Below, piece after piece: positions 34,678 to 43,549 of a stretch of 64,000 nucleotides of DNA (within the stretch, counting starts at the first letter, position 1; the number at the start of each line of letters is the position of its first letter). The notes beneath the pieces were generated by a model, which was not told the origin of the DNA, made no database searches, and was given only the letters and a program-made list of their open reading frames with translations. A program made the translations under genes and the position numbers. Source of the DNA: JAIOQA01 sp035493675 (GTDB taxonomy: Bacteria > Myxococcota_A > Polyangia > Haliangiales > Haliangiaceae); the NCBI GenBank assembly GCA_035493675.1, contig DATJIA010000335.1, positions 1 to 64,000 of the forward strand, given 5' to 3'.

Positions 34678-35493
34678 TCACTGGGGTGTCGCGGGAGACG
34701 CCGGAGCAGCGGCGGGCAAGGCGGCGATCGCCGCCTTCGCATCCGACGCGCGACCGCTCGCGGGGAAGCGCGTCACGAGATCGCCCCACGTCGCGCGCGC
34801 GCGGTCGGGCATCTGGACCTTCGCGTAGGCCTTGCCGAGCAGCCACAGCGCCTCTTCGTCGTAACCGACGTTCGGGTAGCGCTCGAGCAAGCGGCGCAGG
34901 CGCAGCACGGTGCCCATCGGCTTGTCCTTGTCCCAGTAATAGTGCGCGACGTACCACTCGTGCGCGGCGAGCCGGCGCCCGACCTCGGCGAGGATCTTGT
35001 CGGCCTCTTTGCGGTACGGCGAGTCGGGGTACTTCTCGACGAAGCGCCGCAGCTCTTCCTCGGCGTCCTCGACCGGAGATTGATCCTTCTCGTACGACGG
35101 CGGCATCAGCCAGAAGTCGCCGGGCAGCTGCTCGTAGAAGGCCTGCCCGATCTTGAACGACGCGTAGCCGTTCACGACCATCTCGTGGGTCGGGTGGAAC
35201 TTGATGAAGAGCTTGTAGGCGTCGATCGCCTCCAGGTACTCCTCGGCGCCGTACTCCGCGTCGGCGAGGCGGAGCTCGGCGAGCACCGCGTACTTCGAGT
35301 ACGGGAAGCGGCTCTTGATGAAGGAGAAGTACTTGACCGCCTGGATCCAGTTCTTCTCCTTCAGCGCGTCCATGCCCTTGTCGTAATTCTTCTGGGCCGA
35401 GACGGAGTAGTTCACGCCGGCCTGCTGGTCCTTGCCGAGAGGACCGCACGCGCCGAGCGCCAAGAGGATGATGAGAACAGAGCGTGGAATCAT
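34678..35493 (-). CDS. bamD: outer membrane assembly lipoprotein BamD
   Basis: 271 residues. The signal MIPRSVLIILLALGAC gives lipobox Cys16. Five TPR-like units follow: YDKGMDALKEKNWIQAVKYFSFIKSRFPYSKYA, YLEAIDAYKLFIKFHPTHE, then the BamD-specific DQSPVEDAEEELRRFVEKYPDSPYRKEA, LAAHEWYVAHYYW and YDEEALWLLGKAY. Known BamD proteins act with BamA in folding outer-membrane beta-barrels. Length is at the upper end of the family because of an Ala/Pro-rich tail. An in-frame ATG eight codons earlier (35517) is an alternative start. Transcribed first, it leads the two-gene unit with the TPR protein. Confidence 0.93.
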   Translation of the reverse strand: MIPRSVLIILLALGACGPLGKDQQAGVNYSVSAQKNYDKGMDALKEKNWIQAVKYFSFIKSRFPYSKYAVLAELRLADAEYGAEEYLEAIDAYKLFIKFHPTHEMVVNGYASFKIGQAFYEQLPGDFWLMPPSYEKDQSPVEDAEEELRRFVEKYPDSPYRKEADKILAEVGRRLAAHEWYVAHYYWDKDKPMGTVLRLRRLLERYPNVGYDEEALWLLGKAYAKVQMPDRARATWGDLVTRFPASGRASDAKAAIAALPAAAPASPATPQ

Positions 35494-35592
35494 GGGGATG
35501 CCGCGCAAACGGAGCATTGCATACACCGGCGGGTCCGGAACCTCAAGGCTTGGACTACGGCGGCGGTTTCGCGGTTGCTTCGCGGAGTTGGT

Positions 35593-37032
35593 ATGATCGC
35601 CGGGATGACTGCTGCGCCGGGGGGCGCGCGGCTGGGCGAGATCCTGGTCGAGATCGCGGGTCTGTCCCCAGCAGACCTCGCGCGCGGGCTGGCGCTCGCC
35701 CGCAGCGAGAAGGTGCGGCTCGGCACCGCGTTGATCGCCCTCGGGCTGGCGAGCTCCGACGACGTCGCGACCGCGCTCGCGCAGCAGCAGGGCGTGGTCG
35801 CGGCGCGCGACAAGCACCTCGACTCGATCGTCGCCGAGACGCGCGCGCTGGTGCCGGCGAAGATCGCGCAGCGGCTGTGCGCGATCCCGGTCGGCGTCGT
35901 GCGCGGCGAGCCGCCCGAGTTGGTCGTCGCGATGCGCGATCCTCTCGACCAGGCCGCGATCGACGAGCTCGCGCGCGTGACCGGCTATCGGATCCGTCCC
36001 GCGGTCGCGAGCGAAGGGCGCCTGCGCGATCTCGTCGATGCGCTGAAGGACGAGCCGGCGGTGCAGGCGCCGCGGCCGAAGTCGCCGTCGCAGATGCCGA
36101 TGATCGACATCACGCCGGTGCCCGCGGCGCTGCCCGCGCCGCTCTTGCCGGCGTCGTTCGGGCCCGCGCTCGAGCCGGCCGAGGAGATCCCGCTGCCCGA
36201 TCCGTCGCGCATCCCGACGCCGGCCCCGCACGCGTCGCGCGACGTGATCGTCTCGACCAACGACCTCGAGCTGGTCGACGTCCCGCGCGCGCGCCGGCTC
36301 TCGCAACAACCGACCCTCGGCGCGCAGCCGTCGCGCTTGCCGCCGGTGGTCGCCAAGGCCGCGCCGGTCGGCGGCGCGATCCTCGACGAGAAGCCGTCGG
36401 GCGGCGGCGTCGGGATCCCCAAGATCCTCGTGCAGCTGCTCGGGCTCGGCGTCGCGATCGCGGTCGGCTACGTCGCGTATCAGTGGTCGCAGGGCGCGTT
36501 CTCCGACGACGAGCCGATCACCGGCCCGGCGGTGCACGGCCAGTTCCACAGCGATCGGCTCGGCGTCACGATGCGCCTCACCGGCTCGTGGCACGAGAGC
36601 CCCGACGGGATCGGCGCCGGGAGGCTGCCGATGATGGGCGACTCGACCCGCGCCGACGCGTTCCTGCGCGGCGACAGCGCGAGCCATCCCGACAAGGCGC
36701 TCATCATCATGCGCGTGACCCAGGCCGGCGCCTTCGCGCAGGTCGATCACGACAACTTCATGACCCTCCTGCGCTCGATGGAGGAGGGCTCGTCGCAGAT
36801 GTCGAACGAGATGTTCACGCTCGACGGCAAGCTGGCGTGCCGCGAGAGCTCGCTCGGCGCGTCGCCGCTCGGCATCTGCAGCGGCAAGGGCGAGGTCTTG
36901 AGCACCGACTACGACATCGACTTCTTCCTGTGGATGCCGACCGCCGACGACGCGCTGATCGCGGTGTGGTTCGATCGCGATCGCGACGAGACCGAGGCGA
37001 TGGCGCTCGTGCGTTCCATCCAGCTCGATTAG
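35593..37032 (+). CDS. GspE/PilB N-domain (MshEN-like) single-pass membrane protein
   Basis: 479 residues. Residues about 10-150 match the N-terminal domain of type II secretion/pilus ATPases (LGEILVEIAGLSPADLARGLALARS..., LGTALIALGLASSDDVATALAQQQGV, LVPAKIAQRLCAIPVGVV). In some proteins this domain binds c-di-GMP (MshEN motif), but no ATPase domain follows. A Pro-rich linker leads to one transmembrane segment (about 283-302) and a compact C-terminal domain of about 165 residues (FHSDRLGVTMRLTGSW...). It therefore looks like a signalling or sensor protein and not a secretion ATPase. GGAG lies five bases before the chosen ATG; ATG at 35605 is possible. Confidence 0.82.
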   Translation: MIAGMTAAPGGARLGEILVEIAGLSPADLARGLALARSEKVRLGTALIALGLASSDDVATALAQQQGVVAARDKHLDSIVAETRALVPAKIAQRLCAIPVGVVRGEPPELVVAMRDPLDQAAIDELARVTGYRIRPAVASEGRLRDLVDALKDEPAVQAPRPKSPSQMPMIDITPVPAALPAPLLPASFGPALEPAEEIPLPDPSRIPTPAPHASRDVIVSTNDLELVDVPRARRLSQQPTLGAQPSRLPPVVAKAAPVGGAILDEKPSGGGVGIPKILVQLLGLGVAIAVGYVAYQWSQGAFSDDEPITGPAVHGQFHSDRLGVTMRLTGSWHESPDGIGAGRLPMMGDSTRADAFLRGDSASHPDKALIIMRVTQAGAFAQVDHDNFMTLLRSMEEGSSQMSNEMFTLDGKLACRESSLGASPLGICSGKGEVLSTDYDIDFFLWMPTADDALIAVWFDRDRDETEAMALVRSIQLD

Positions 37033-37042
37033 ACTGCGGCGC

Positions 37043-37729
37043 ATGAAGCGCGCGTTCTTGATCGCCGTGGTCGCAGGTTTCGGCGCCTCGTGTGGCGGAT
37101 CCCAGAAGCCGCAGGTGACGATCGATCCGCCGCCGGCGCCGTCGACGCGCGCGACCCTGGTGGGGCCCCTGTGCCAGAGCGGGCAGACCTGCACGTGCCG
37201 CGACGAGGGCGCGGCCGCCGACGGCGGCGCGGGCGAGCCGGGCGAGGGCGTGAAGCGCTTCGAGGTCCGCGTCGGTCCGGCCGCCAACGCGATCTGGGTG
37301 ACGCTCGACGACATGGTGCTCTACAAGAGCGAGCAGCGCCCGAACGAGTGCTTCTACGTCGATCTCGCGCCCGGCGATCACACGCTCGGCCTGCGCGTCT
37401 CGCAGCAGGGCGGGCTCGGCGCGGCGGTGACGGTGCGCGAGTACGGCGCGAAGGCGAAGAGCTGGTACGACAGCGTCCACTTCGAGTGCGGCTCGCCGGG
37501 CGCGTGCTCGAACGAGGAGCTCGAGCAAGAGAAGGCCGACTTCGCGAACACCGAGCACGGCATCCACGATCCGTGCGGATCCGTGAAGGTGAAGGGCGTC
37601 GAGTGGGCGACCGGCACCGAGCCCGACGCGGTCCACCCCGAAGATCTGCAGGTCAAGATGACCTTGCAGGTGTACAAGTTCGTCCCGGACCGCCCGCACG
37701 GCGCCAGCTGCGAACGGAAGCAAGAATAG
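37043..37729 (+). CDS. hypothetical lipoprotein
   Basis: 228 residues. MKRAFLIAVVAGFGASC is a lipoprotein signal (Cys17), followed by a Pro/Thr linker. The mature protein has eight cysteines (for example QSGQTCTCRDEG, CFYVDLAPGDH, CGSPGACSNEE), likely disulphide-bonded, and beta-rich stretches (FEVRVGPAANAIWVTLDDMVLYK). No family is recognised. It sits 10 bp after the MshEN-like gene and its TAG directly precedes the mnmG ATG, so it belongs to the same transcription unit. Confidence 0.75.
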   Translation: MKRAFLIAVVAGFGASCGGSQKPQVTIDPPPAPSTRATLVGPLCQSGQTCTCRDEGAAADGGAGEPGEGVKRFEVRVGPAANAIWVTLDDMVLYKSEQRPNECFYVDLAPGDHTLGLRVSQQGGLGAAVTVREYGAKAKSWYDSVHFECGSPGACSNEELEQEKADFANTEHGIHDPCGSVKVKGVEWATGTEPDAVHPEDLQVKMTLQVYKFVPDRPHGASCERKQE

Positions 37730-39697
37730 ATGTACGAGTACCCCGACGCCTACGACGTGATCGTCGTCGGCGCCGGCCACGCGGGATGCGAGGCGGCGCT
37801 CGCGGCGGCGCGGCTCGGCGCGCGCGTGCTGGTCCTGACCGGCACGCTCGACATGGTCGCGCAGATGTCGTGCAACCCGGCGATCGGCGGCGTCGCCAAG
37901 GGGCACCTGGTCAAGGAGATCGACGCGCTCGGCGGCGCGATGGCGCGCGTGATCGACGAGACCGGCATCCAGTTCCGTCGGCTGAACGCGTCGAAGGGCC
38001 CGGCGGTGCGCTCGACGCGCGCGCAGGCGGACAAGCGGCGCTATCGCGACGCGATGCGCGGGGTCTTGGAGGCGCAGGCGGGGCTCGCGCTCAGGCAGGC
38101 GGAGGTCGCGTCGCTCGATGTCGACACGTCGTCGGCGCGCGCGCGCGTGGTCGGGGTCGCGACGACGATGGGCGTGCGCTATCGCGCGCGCGCCGTGATC
38201 CTCACGACCGGGACCTTCCTGCGCGGCAAGATCTTCGTCGGGGACGCGCGCGCGGCGGGCGGGCGCGTCGGCGAGGCGCCGGCGATGAGCCTGACGGGGT
38301 CGTTGGAGCAATTGGGGTTCCCGATCGCGCGCTTGAAGACGGGCACGCCGTGCCGCATCGACGCGCGCACGATCGACGTCGCGGGGCTCGAGGTGCAGCC
38401 CGGCGACGATCCGCCGCCGCGCTTCTCGCTCCTGGGCGACGCGAGCTGGCGCCCGCCGCTCGCGCAGCGCGCCTGCTGGATCACGTACACCAACGCGCAG
38501 ACGCACGACGTGATCCGCGCGAACCTCGCGCGCTCGCCGCTCTATCAGGGCGCGATCGAGGGCACGGGCCCGCGCTACTGCCCGAGCATCGAGGACAAGA
38601 TCGTCCGGTTCGCGGACAAAGATCGCCACCAGGTCTTCCTCGAGCCCGAGGGCGTCGAGGTCTCGCCCGGAGCAGACGGTGCCGGCGGCGAGATCTATCC
38701 GAACGGCATCTCGACGTCCCTGCCGTACGACGTGCAGCTCGCGATGATCCGCACGATCCCCGGGCTCGAGCGCGCGGAGATGACGCGCGCGGGCTACGCG
38801 GTCGAGTACGACTTCGTCGATCCGCGCGAGCTCTTGGCGACGCTCGAGACGAAGCGGTGCGCGGGCCTGTACCACGCGGGCCAGCTCAACGGGACGAGCG
38901 GCTACGAAGAGGCCGCGATCCAGGGCCTGCTCGCCGGGATCAACGCGGCGACCAGCTTGGGGTTCGGCGACGGCCAGCCGCTCGTGCTCGGGCGCGATCA
39001 GGCGTACGGCGGCGTGCTCGTCGACGATCTCGTCACGCGCGGCACCAAGGAGCCGTATCGGATGATGACGTCGCGCGCGGAGTTCCGCTTGCTCCTGCGC
39101 GAGGACAACACCGCCGATCGCGTGATGCCGGTCGGCCGCCGCCTCGGCTTGATCGACGACGAGCGCTGGCGCCGTTACGAAGCTTCGCGCAACGCGCTCG
39201 ACGCCGCGATCACGCGCGCGCGCGCCGCGATCGTGACGGGCACGCCCGCGGTCAACGACGCGCTCGCGCGCTTCGGCTCGGCGCCGATCGTCGGCCGCCG
39301 CGCGACCTTGGCCGAGCTGCTCAAGCGCCCCGAGCTCGACGCCGCCGCGGTCGAGGTGATCGCGGCCGCCGCCGGTCTCACGCCTGGCCCGACCGATCCC
39401 GCGATCGCCGAGCGGGTCGAGACCGAGATCAAGTACGAGGGCTATCTGCGCCGGCAGGAGCTCGACGCCGCGCGCCTGGCCAAGGCCGACGAGCTGTTCC
39501 TGCCCGAAGACCTCGACTACGCGTTGGTACCCGGTCTGTCGCGCGAGGTGATCGAGAAACTGAGCGCGACACGGCCGCGCTCGCTGGGGCAGGCGTCACG
39601 GATCAGCGGCATCACGCCGGCCGCGGTGTCGATCTTGATGGTGCATGTCACCGCGAGACGTCGACGGAGCTTGGAATCGCGTTCGAGCCCGTCGTAG
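37730..39697 (+). CDS. mnmG: tRNA uridine-5-carboxymethylaminomethyl modification enzyme MnmG
   Basis: 655 residues. The FAD-binding GAGHAGCEAALAAARLG (16-32) is followed by MSCNPAIGGVAKGHLVKEIDALGG, RTLNxSKGPAVRSTRAQAD (here RRLNASKGPAVRSTRAQADK), GTFLRGKIFVG, YCPSIEDKIVRF, GLYHAGQLNGTSGYEEAAIQG and the C-terminal IKYEGYLRRQ, all hallmarks of MnmG/GidA. Its TAG-adjacent ATG follows a lipoprotein gene without a gap. It works with MnmE to modify U34 in tRNAs. The length is slightly above the usual 620-630 residues because of a basic C-terminal tail (RRRSLESRSS) that may be outside the core. Confidence 0.97.
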   Translation: MYEYPDAYDVIVVGAGHAGCEAALAAARLGARVLVLTGTLDMVAQMSCNPAIGGVAKGHLVKEIDALGGAMARVIDETGIQFRRLNASKGPAVRSTRAQADKRRYRDAMRGVLEAQAGLALRQAEVASLDVDTSSARARVVGVATTMGVRYRARAVILTTGTFLRGKIFVGDARAAGGRVGEAPAMSLTGSLEQLGFPIARLKTGTPCRIDARTIDVAGLEVQPGDDPPPRFSLLGDASWRPPLAQRACWITYTNAQTHDVIRANLARSPLYQGAIEGTGPRYCPSIEDKIVRFADKDRHQVFLEPEGVEVSPGADGAGGEIYPNGISTSLPYDVQLAMIRTIPGLERAEMTRAGYAVEYDFVDPRELLATLETKRCAGLYHAGQLNGTSGYEEAAIQGLLAGINAATSLGFGDGQPLVLGRDQAYGGVLVDDLVTRGTKEPYRMMTSRAEFRLLLREDNTADRVMPVGRRLGLIDDERWRRYEASRNALDAAITRARAAIVTGTPAVNDALARFGSAPIVGRRATLAELLKRPELDAAAVEVIAAAAGLTPGPTDPAIAERVETEIKYEGYLRRQELDAARLAKADELFLPEDLDYALVPGLSREVIEKLSATRPRSLGQASRISGITPAAVSILMVHVTARRRRSLESRSSPS

Positions 39698-39709
39698 AGT
39701 GCCGCGCAT

Positions 39710-41290
39710 ATGGGGAGCACTCGACTGGCCGCGCTCGCGGCGGGACTCACGTTCGCCTATGGGTCGTCCGCGCGAGCGGGTGGCTTGTTCATGCCCGGCA
39801 TCGGGCCGAGCGCGGTCGCGCGCGCGGGCGCGTGGATCGCGACCGCCGACGATCCGACCGCGCTCGCGACCAACCCCGCCGGCCTCGATCAAGGCTGGGG
39901 CACGCAGGTCTACATCGGCTCGACGTTCCTCGACTACTCGATGACGTTCGCGCGCGCGGGCGTCTACGAGATGGAGCCGGGCGAGAACCATCCGTGGACC
40001 GGCACGCCGTACGCGCCGGTGACCGACAAGGCGCGCCCGCCGATCGGCTTCGGCTCGTACCAGGCGCTGCCCGCGATCGCGGTCTCGACCGACGCCGGCC
40101 TGCACATCAAGGGCCTGCGCTTCGCCGCCGGCGTGTTCGTGCCGACCGCGTACCCCGAGCGCGACATGCAGGGCGACTACGTCTTCGACGATCCCAACAC
40201 GCCGCCGCCGCCGACCCGCTACGACGTCGTCAAGCAATCGGCGGCGATCGTCATGCCGTCGCTCGGCGCGAGCTATCACGTCAACGACAAGCTCTCGGTC
40301 GGCGCGCGCTTCGTGTGGGGCCTCGCCGACATCAAGGCGACGACCTATACGTGGGGCTTCCCCGGCAACTACCAGGAGTCCACGACCAAGGACTCGCTCT
40401 TCCATCTCGAGGCGAAGGACAACTTCGCGCCCGCGTTCGGGCTCGGCCTCCTCTACAAGCTGAACGACAGCTTCACGGTCGGCGCGCAGTGGAGCTCGGA
40501 GCTCGACGTGCACGCGGTCGGCACCGGCTCGGCGAAGACGAGCGCGAACCTGATCCCGGCGACGGTGATCCTGCCGTCGGAGACGGTGAAGTGCGAAGCG
40601 GGCGGCACGCCCGACTCGATCAAGGGCTGCATCAACATCGCGCTGCCGATGTCGGCGGGCGTCGGCGGACGCTGGCTCATGCGCGACGACGCCGGCAACG
40701 TGAAGGGCGACCTCGAGGCCGACGTGCAGTGGGAGCACTGGAGCGCCGAGCCGGTCTCGAACTACCACGTGATCGTCGACGCGCGCGTCGCCGATCCGGG
40801 CACGCAGGCGACGATCTTCAACCTGAAGGAGTCGATCATCCGCCACGGCCTGCAGGACACCGTGTCGGTGCGCCTCGGCGGTAGCCGCGAGGTCGTCGAG
40901 AACGTGCTCGTGCGCGCCGGCGTCGCGTACGACACCAAGGCCGCGAAGGACTGGTGGGAGCGCGCCGACTTCGACGGCGCCGCGCGCTTCACGTTCGCCG
41001 GCGGCGCCGGCTACAAGGCGGGCAAGATCAAGATCGACGCCGGCTTCGGCTACGTCTACGAGGGCGGCTCGCGCACGATGGGCACGAACCCGCCGTGCAA
41101 CCCCGACTCGACGATGCCCTCGTGCGGCGATCAATCGCCGAACCCGATCGATCAGCGCAAGCAACCCGATCCGATCCAGCCGCTCGCCGATCCGAACAAC
41201 GCCGCGCTCAACTACCAGTCCCCGATCAACAGCGGCACGATCACGTCGCACTACCTGTTCTTCCTGCTCGCCGCGAACTACCAGTTCTGA
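39710..41290 (+). CDS. OmpP1/FadL/TodX family outer-membrane transporter
   Basis: 526 residues. The signal peptide is about 1-24 (SSARA-G). The FadL hallmark is an N-terminal hatch with the NPAG-type motif (TALATNPAGLDQ, about 46-57). The rest is a predicted beta-barrel with repeated 'VGARFVWGLADI', 'FTVGAQWSSELDV' and 'LEADVQWEHWSA' strands and a terminal aromatic residue (ANYQF), as required for BAM-dependent insertion. FadL proteins move hydrophobic compounds such as long-chain fatty acids across the outer membrane. It begins 12 bp after mnmG. A roughly 200-bp palindrome follows its stop. Confidence 0.88.
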   Translation: MGSTRLAALAAGLTFAYGSSARAGGLFMPGIGPSAVARAGAWIATADDPTALATNPAGLDQGWGTQVYIGSTFLDYSMTFARAGVYEMEPGENHPWTGTPYAPVTDKARPPIGFGSYQALPAIAVSTDAGLHIKGLRFAAGVFVPTAYPERDMQGDYVFDDPNTPPPPTRYDVVKQSAAIVMPSLGASYHVNDKLSVGARFVWGLADIKATTYTWGFPGNYQESTTKDSLFHLEAKDNFAPAFGLGLLYKLNDSFTVGAQWSSELDVHAVGTGSAKTSANLIPATVILPSETVKCEAGGTPDSIKGCINIALPMSAGVGGRWLMRDDAGNVKGDLEADVQWEHWSAEPVSNYHVIVDARVADPGTQATIFNLKESIIRHGLQDTVSVRLGGSREVVENVLVRAGVAYDTKAAKDWWERADFDGAARFTFAGGAGYKAGKIKIDAGFGYVYEGGSRTMGTNPPCNPDSTMPSCGDQSPNPIDQRKQPDPIQPLADPNNAALNYQSPINSGTITSHYLFFLLAANYQF

Positions 41291-41305
41291 TCGTGCGCTG
41301 AGCCC

Positions 41306-41509
41306 GAGCGCCCGCATCGGCGCGGGCGCCGGCGTTCGCGCGATCGCGTGACTCCGCGCCGCCGCCCCTGAGATTTTCGGGTTGGTTTCGGCCGCGATCG
41401 CGCCCGCGCGCGCGATCTTCGACGCCGAAAACCGAAAAATCTCAAAAGGCCGACGGCGCGGAGCCTCGTGATCGCACGAAGGTCGGCGGCCGCGCCGATG
41501 TGGGCGCTC
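41306..41509. repeat. about 200-bp imperfect palindrome before the transposase gene
   Basis: Arms 41306-41392 and 41423-41509 are imperfect reverse complements over about 87 nt each. Shared blocks include GAGCGCCC, CATCGGCGCGG, CGCCG, GCGATC, CTCCGCGCCG and TGAGATTTT in order, with scattered mismatches and two short indels. The loop itself can pair further (GATCGCGC / GCGCGATC). It lies between the FadL gene and the RAYT-like gene and is non-coding. It may be a MITE or large REP doublet mobilised by a Y1 transposase, or a structured 3' end. Confidence 0.85.
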
Positions 41510-41628
41510 AGGCAATGAAGAAAGCGTGCGTGCAACGCTCGCCCGCGCGACGGGCCAAACCGGAGTGCCAGCAATTGCCCCGGTACCGCCTGGCAAGGAC
41601 GGATCTAAGGACATAATCTGCCCTAAGG

Positions 41629-42345
41629 ATGACGAAGCGGCGGCGGCGGTCGGCGTGGAACAAGCGGCGGAAGGGGCAGCTCGAGATCGATCTGCGTCCA
41701 CGCACGAAACGAGGCGCGCTTCGGAAGAAGCTCGGTCGCCCCGTCACCGGGCGGCGGATGGATCCGCGACATCGCACGCGGCCCGATCACGATCGTCGCC
41801 ACCCGGTCCACGTCGTCTTGCGCGTGACGCGCGAGGTGTCGAGCCTGCGGACGCCGAAGGCATATCGCGCGATCCGCCGCGCGGTCGATCGGTGTCGAGC
41901 GCGGAGCGACTTCCGGATCGCGCACATCAGCATCCAGTCGAACCACGTGCACCTGCTCGTCGAAGCCGACGACAAGCGCGCGCTCGCGCGGGGCATGCAA
42001 GGGTTCACGATCTGCGCGGCGCGGCGTCTGAATCGCGAGCTCCGCCGCGCGCGCGGCACGGTCTTCGCGTACCGCTATCACGCGACGACGATCGAATCGC
42101 CGACGCAAGCGCGCAACGCGGTCAGCTACATCGTCAACAACTGGCGCCGCCACCGGCGCGACCTCTACGACGCGCGCCGGACGGATCCCTACGCGAGCGC
42201 GCACGCAGTCCGCGGCTGGCGCGTCGCACGCCGCCCCGACGAGCTTCCGGTCGTTCGCGCCACGACCTGGCTCCTCACCGTCGGGCTCGACCGCGTGCGT
42301 GCCATCCGGGACGACGAGGTTCCGGGGCCCGATCCCGTGCCGTGA
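41629..42345 (+). CDS. IS200/RAYT-like Y1 transposase-domain protein
   Basis: 238 residues. A basic N-terminus (TKRRRRSAWNKRRKGQ) precedes a Y1-type domain: HPVHVVLRVTREVSSLRTPKAYRAIRRAV (58-86), the HUH motif NHVHLLVE (105-112), and ALARGMQGFTICAARRLNRELRR, then VFAYRYHATTIESPTQARNAVSYIVNNWRRH. It matches the solo transposase family common in deltaproteobacteria, annotated as transposase or RAYT-like. The active-site Tyr is not obvious. RAYTs have a Tyr in the helix that here reads GFTICAARRLN; Tyr150 and Tyr167 are alternatives. It lacks terminal inverted repeats of a classical IS; instead a long palindrome precedes it. It is 338 bp from the upstream gene. Confidence 0.85.
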   Translation: MTKRRRRSAWNKRRKGQLEIDLRPRTKRGALRKKLGRPVTGRRMDPRHRTRPDHDRRHPVHVVLRVTREVSSLRTPKAYRAIRRAVDRCRARSDFRIAHISIQSNHVHLLVEADDKRALARGMQGFTICAARRLNRELRRARGTVFAYRYHATTIESPTQARNAVSYIVNNWRRHRRDLYDARRTDPYASAHAVRGWRVARRPDELPVVRATTWLLTVGLDRVRAIRDDEVPGPDPVP

Positions 42346-42400
42346 GGCGTGATCAGAAATACGCTCGCACGCCCCGACGTTTCACGTCATATTCGAGCCA

Positions 42401-42652
42401 ATGAGCAACGCGCTGGTGAAACGTGATCAAGGGCCGCATCCGGTGCCGGCGCTGTGCTCGGCGCTGTTGCCCGGGCTCGGCCAGCTCGTGAAGGGCGACA
42501 CCGACAAGGGCGTGGGCATCCTCGCGGTCGCGGTCGTCGCGGGATCGAGCTACCTCGGCGCGCTGCCGCTGCTCGGCGGGATCGCCGGCTTGGTGTACGG
42601 CGCGACGTGGCTGTACGGCGTCGCCGACGCGGCGTTTTCGAAGAAGAAGTGA
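42401..42652 (+). CDS. small TM2-like membrane protein
   Basis: 83 residues. LCSALLPGLGQLVKGDTDKGVGILAVAVVAGSSYLG and LLGGIAGLVYGATWLYGVADAAF resemble TM2-type proteins: a Pro-Gly-Leu-Gly-Gln motif, then two helices separated by a short polar turn and a Lys-rich end (SKKK). It is presumably in the inner membrane. No function is known for most members. It is 66 bp upstream of the MoxR gene and in the same direction. Confidence 0.75.
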   Translation: MSNALVKRDQGPHPVPALCSALLPGLGQLVKGDTDKGVGILAVAVVAGSSYLGALPLLGGIAGLVYGATWLYGVADAAFSKKK

Positions 42653-42655
42653 TCC

Positions 42656-42672
42656 TGCAGCCTCAGGCTGCA
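42656..42672. other. short hairpin after the TM2-like gene
   Basis: TGCAGCC and GGCTGCA form a 7-bp stem with a TCA loop, starting four bases after the stop codon. No T run follows, so it may be a weak or Rho-assisted 3' end or simply an mRNA-stability hairpin before the moxR-type gene. Confidence 0.45.
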
Positions 42673-42718
42673 AAGTCGAGGTAACGGGCGGAGACATTTC
42701 GGGCTAAGGTCGGCCCCG

Positions 42719-43543
<825 letters not shown>

Positions 43544-43549
43544 TCGATC

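Noticed and set aside
42656..42672. Hairpin after the TM2-like gene as intrinsic terminator
   Set aside because: The stem has only 7 bp and no T tract follows.
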